From: Cryptomeria japonica
Lineage: Eukaryota; Streptophyta; Pinopsida; Cupressales; Cupressaceae
Direction: 5' to 3'
NCBI RefSeq assembly: GCF_030272615.1
Contig: NC_081407.1
Coordinates: 376,396,877-376,460,876 of the forward strand
DNA length: 64,000 bases
Positions 60,004-64,000 of the stretch are shown one piece after another. The notes under the pieces were generated by a model that was not told where the DNA came from, searched no databases, and saw only the letters and a program-made list of their open reading frames with translations. Numbering within the stretch: position 1 is the stretch's first letter; every line of letters starts with the position of its first letter. The position numbers and the translations under genes were made by a program.

Positions 60004-61197
60004 TGTAGTACCCCTACCGTAATCGATCTCTAACCTTGGTTTAATCTTGATTAGTTAATCGTAATATGATGTTACAATCAGATGTTTGATTTAACGCGTA
60101 GCTATTGATGTGGTTCTCACACTAGTTGTATGCAGATTTTCAGTGTTCCTATTTCGTGATGTTAGTATCGGACTAATGATTTCATTAAGTTATTATATAT
60201 GTATGCGTGTATGATCATTGGTTGCAGGAGATTTCAGGTACGAAGTCGCATGAGTGCGAGGTTCGTCGTCACCTGGTTTTGCAGGTTTGAGCATACCTTT
60301 TAATCCTTAGAGTTGGATTAGGTGGTCGTAAGATCTTAGTCGGCCTTAGTCGTGCTCAAGTGAGCATCGTCAGTTGTCGTCGGTGATCCCTTCTTGTTTG
60401 GGTTTGTGAGTCGTCTGTTTGGTTGACCTTCTCGGTTTGCGTGCCTGGTGTGTTTGGTTAATTGATTAATTAGTCCTTAGTAATTATTTTGATTATTTAT
60501 GCATTTGTGCATTGAAGACTAATGGATTAAATTAATCTGGTTTCCGTTTTGCGAGTTCCGTTGTTATTGGATTGCTCGTTTTTAATTTGGAGTAAATTCG
60601 ATTTAATGACTGTTTTCGAATATTTAATGCATTTTATATATGTTGTTGGTAAAGAAAGTTTTGTATGTTATCGCAATAGAATTTAATTGAAATCTGTTGG
60701 ATTATTATATTAGAAAGGTTAAATTTGTTTAAATGAGGAAATCGATTTTTGATTGAAAAAGCAAGTTATATTGTTGATATTGTTGAAAAGAATTAATTTT
60801 TGAGTATTATTTTTAAATTAAAGTTTTTATTCCAAAAATGGAATTTTTTGGTCAACTCTTCCATATAACCCAAATTTGGGGAAAAATGGGAGGGGGAACA
60901 ATTTTGGAGAAGATTTTGGGGAAAGGAATGTTGCTGGATCTAACAGGTGGGATCTCCCTCAGCCATACCAGGATCGCGAATTAAGGTAGGATTCTGAATT
61001 GGTTATTGAAAATTAAATTGATTGTTCATATGAATTTGGCTGGAAATTTTAATGGAGATGTGTATTTTTCTCATTGCTGTTGAGTGTTTGAAACCCTTGG
61101 TTTTTGGAAAGGATGAGCAAACCATCAAGAAAACATCCTTTTCATATCAAACTGAAATTGTTATTTCAAATCTTGGAGTGGGTCTGTTGTTGTTTTA

Positions 61198-61465
61198 ATC
61201 CGAACTGTGTTAATAAGGAATATACATGTTTTTTTTAATGAACTGTGCGTTCGTTTTTGGTTCGGACTGTGTGTAAATGAGAAATGAAAACATTTGTTTT
61301 TTTTTAATTTATCGAACTGTGTGTTCGAAGAAGATTTTTATGCTCTGTGGCAAGCTGGACGTATTTTATTGATTGTTCGAACTATATTATTTCATGTTCA
61401 AACTGGGCGTATTTGTTTATGGTGTAACCGCACGTTTTTTTTTAATTGTTTTAGCGGACTGTGGG
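61198..61465 (+). repeat. Dispersed GAACTGTGTGTTCG-like motifs
   Basis: CCGAACTGTGTT (61200), TGAACTGTGCGTTCG (61239), TTCGGACTGTGTGT (61261), TCGAACTGTGTGTTCG (61312), GTTCGAACTATATT (61376), TTCAAACTGGGCGTATT (61397) and GCGGACTGTGGG (61455): seven degenerate copies within 270 bases. Non-coding. Confidence 0.65.
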
Positions 61466-61489
61466 AATTGGGGTTTGGGAGAGCAGTGA

Positions 61490-61690
61490 GCGGAGCTCCA
61501 CCCGCTCCCCTCCCCTCTCCCCCGCGCGTTCCGCCCCTTCTCCTCTCCCTGTCCCGTGCTCCTCCCTCGCGCTTCGTTAGGCCGCGGCTCACGGCGGTGG
61601 CCGCGGTGGCCGCAGGGCGCCGCGGCACCTGCGGGCACCACCGTGGGCGCCGCCTGCGAGCGCCGCCACGTGCCCTAGCCGCGTTTTTAA
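61490..61690. repeat. GC-rich, CpG-rich island
   Basis: A sharply bounded block of CCGCTCCCCTCCCCTCTCCC, then GGCGGTGGCCGCGG and GGGCGCCGCCTGCGAGCGCC, in AT-rich surroundings. The plus strand reads as low-complexity Pro/Ala/Arg codons. It recalls the island in element A at 23497-23665 in composition and in GGCG/CCACC words. Confidence 0.65.
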
Positions 61691-64000
61691 ACGCGTTGCT
61701 TTTGTTTTAAACATAGTTATTTAAATGCGTGTTTTTAAAATTAAAAAAAAAAGAAACTTAGTTTTATTTAAATGCATTTCTTTGTTTAAACGTAGTTTGT
61801 TTTATACGATGTTTTAAATACGTTTACAATGAAATTTTTAGTATTCGAAAAAGAAAAGAAAAACATATGGTATTTATATCATTTAAATGGGAGTTGTTTT
61901 AATGTTAAGTATGATTAGTTGTGTAATTTGATTAAGGGGCATAGAAACGATAAATGTTAAATTGGCATTGAGTAATTTTTAAAATGGAGTTTAGGGAGTA
62001 AGCATTACTCAACTTCATTTCGTGATTGATGCCTCCTTTTAATTAAATTCTAAAACTGTGAATTTTCGCAACTGAATATCAGTGATTTCATTCTGATTGA
62101 TGATGTTAAAAATATTATCGTAGGACATATCATCGAGTAATTGAAAAGTAGTGAAATGTTTATCGTTGGGCATTAGAAATTTAATGATATGCATTGGGAA
62201 TGACTATCTCCATTTAGATTCTCTTTCTGCATTTTTATTTTCGTAATCCATATTAGGTAACTGGAATTGAAATTATGAATCTCTAGAGATTGAATTTAGA
62301 CCAGTATGTTAATGACGTTTTGGAATGGAGATTAAATATCTTATTTTAATTGTTTAATGGTTGTCAGAATTTTTTTAATATAAATTGGTTTAAAACTCAT
62401 TATGGCTTAAATTGCCTGTTCAATGCTTGAACCTTAGGAGTTAGAAAACCAAGAACAACTTATCCCCAGGTGAGGTAGATAACTGTAATCTGTTTTGGAT
62501 CTTGTAGAAAACTTGATCGCCTTGTAATGTTTAAATCAATTTGAGGAAATATTGTCTTTTCTGATTATTGTCTTGCGAGTTTAATTTCTGTATTCGCCTA
62601 TAATTATGAAATGGCATGTTTTGCTTTGTTTAGTAGGACCCTGTCGTATGGATGATTTGGTGTTCCTGTTTCAGTCCTTGAATTTTGAGTTGACTATGGT
62701 ATTGTGATGTTGTCTTAGTTGGTCATATCCTCTTCTGTGAGTCGTATTTGACCTGATGATTGTTTCTCCTTCTTGAACTCCGTTCGTCTGACCATGTGTA
62801 TTCCTTGGGTTAAGTTCGTCTGAGTTAGTCTAGTGTCGTATGGGAAGGTGGCTTTCGATTGGGGGTCGCGCCCAAAGTGGCTGCTGGATAACCCGTCGAA
62901 AGTGAGTCTAATAAGTGATAACCTAAGGAGATTAGAAAATAATTTATAAATAAGATAATGTGCCTCACACATGGGACGAATGCTATCATAGATTCGGCAT
63001 GCTGTGAGAAGGCTTGAAATGGCAAACCATCTTCCTTGTCTTCACGAGAGGATGTGTGGGTCCACATGAGGCTTGGATGGGCCGGAAGTTCGGATTAGGT
63101 TGCCAGGGTTACCAGTGTATGGGCCGGGACCTATGAAGACTTGCCATGGTATCCATACCAGGTTGTGTGATGACACTTGTCCCTACATTCGCTAGTGTGT
63201 TGTCGTTTTGTCCTGTTTTGAGTACCTTTGTGAGTCGTCCTTTGTCGCTGCCCTTGTGAGTGTCGGTTTCATGTTAGACCTTGGGTGGTGATGGCTCAGT
63301 TTTATGGATGCTCTCTTGGAACTTTTGTATTAGCTTGGATTATGTTCGGCTGGATCCTGTTCTTTTTAAGGATCGTTTATGTATTATTGACCGATGTGGT
63401 CGTTTGTATATTGCTTATGTATCGCCTTGATGGCTGGATTGAAATGGTGTAACCTCTTGTACTCTTAACCTTTTTATTTATCAGAGGGGTCTTGCAGTTG
63501 AGCAGACCCGAAGATGTAGCCCTTTAGGGGTGAACTCCGAGATCATTATGGTGTTATGTGGTGTACTCTCTTATGTTTCCTTTATTCAGTTATCATGTAT
63601 GATTAATTTATGTAAAATGGTTAAGTGGATAATTGGAATTAACTATTAATGCTTATATTCATTTCTTCCTGGAATGCCATGTGGATCGAATGCATAATTG
63701 GTTGAGATGCAGTTTATCGTAATGCATGTGTGAAATCGACCCTTTTAATGCAATAAGTTGGAATATGGAATAATGTATCTTAGAGTAATGAATTATTCTC
63801 AGTTGTTGCTAAGGAAATTTAATATGCTTGGTAAGATCTCTTATGTTACGATGAAATCCTAGTGTATTAGAATGTTAGATGTTTGGTTTGCAATTTCAAA
63901 TGAAAAGTTTGAATGAGTATTAGGAATGGATCTTAATGATGAATCTTGCTTGTGATTTATATTTCCATCTTTGAAAGAAATTATCCTGATTGTGATTTAT

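Larger units (their letters stand above)
60004..64000 (+). mobile_element. Possible long LTR, cut by the window end
   Basis: Starts TGTAGTACCCCTACCG, a typical TG-type LTR beginning, at a clear change of base composition. It then holds several kilobases without coding sense, a GC-rich block at 61490-61690 and a late GTGAACTCCGAGATCATTATGG-like stretch. No second copy lies in the window, so the call rests on style alone. Alternatives are plain intergenic DNA or part of another repeat. Confidence 0.3.

Noticed and set aside
61294-61710. 138-codon frame across the GC island as a gene
   Set aside because: It joins AT-rich leader sequence to low-complexity Pro/Arg/Ala codons; no domain and no sensible codon use.

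Overview
This window looks like heterochromatic, repeat-packed nuclear DNA of a land plant, most likely a gymnosperm (inference). It is AT-rich and has long nested LTR retrotransposons, a plant CACTA (En/Spm) transposase, a plant mobile domain ORF and diverged, CpG-poor coding remnants. I see no intact host gene, no rRNA or tRNA gene, and nothing bacterial. Almost everything readable is a mobile element or the decayed remains of one.

Layout. 1-117 is pyrimidine-rich simple sequence. 118-2430 is a 3'-truncated DNA-transposon gene (+) preceded by an array of GTGCATACG-like motifs. 2590-3826 is a tandem repeat of about 358 bp. 4215-25668 is LTR retrotransposon A: 1,060-bp LTRs, target duplication ATATA, and a Ty3/Gypsy gag-RNase H-integrase remnant with an antisense plant mobile domain ORF. 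Nested inside A at 8241-19181 is related LTR retrotransposon B: LTRs of about 1.6 kb, target duplication CAAAT, and one long Pro/Gln/Ser-rich ORF but no pol. 25818-28436 is a decayed multi-exon gene on the minus strand, again headed by a GTGCATACG-like array. 28820-31500 holds microsatellites and a 143-bp tandem repeat. 31825-34994 is a second, fuller copy of the first transposase family (minus strand), headed by a GGGATCC palindrome array. 35320-39960 has no recognisable gene. 39967-56680 is a CACTA element with a TNP2-type transposase pseudogene and a second gene containing a SET domain and a TNPA/transposase_24-like region. That element was hit by a 5'-truncated LINE-like insertion (17-bp duplication) and by C, a 5.9-kb non-coding LTR element (duplication TTATG). 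56690-60003 is unassigned. 60004 to the end may be the start of another long LTR that runs off the window.

History. LTR divergence counted by eye is about 9-10% for C (first ~330 bases), about 3% for A and about 2% for B. This fits B having landed inside A. Premature stops in the old DNA-transposon genes are mostly of the kind made by C-to-T change (CGA, CAG or CAA to stop), as expected for methylated, silenced repeats.

Most unusual items: two small stem-loops conserved by compensatory changes in the leaders of A and B; the SET domain inside the CACTA second gene; the element-specific palindromic motif arrays in front of each copy of the unclassified transposase family; and the possibility that the gene at the far left and the one at 25.8-28.4 kb are the two ends of one transposon split by element A.
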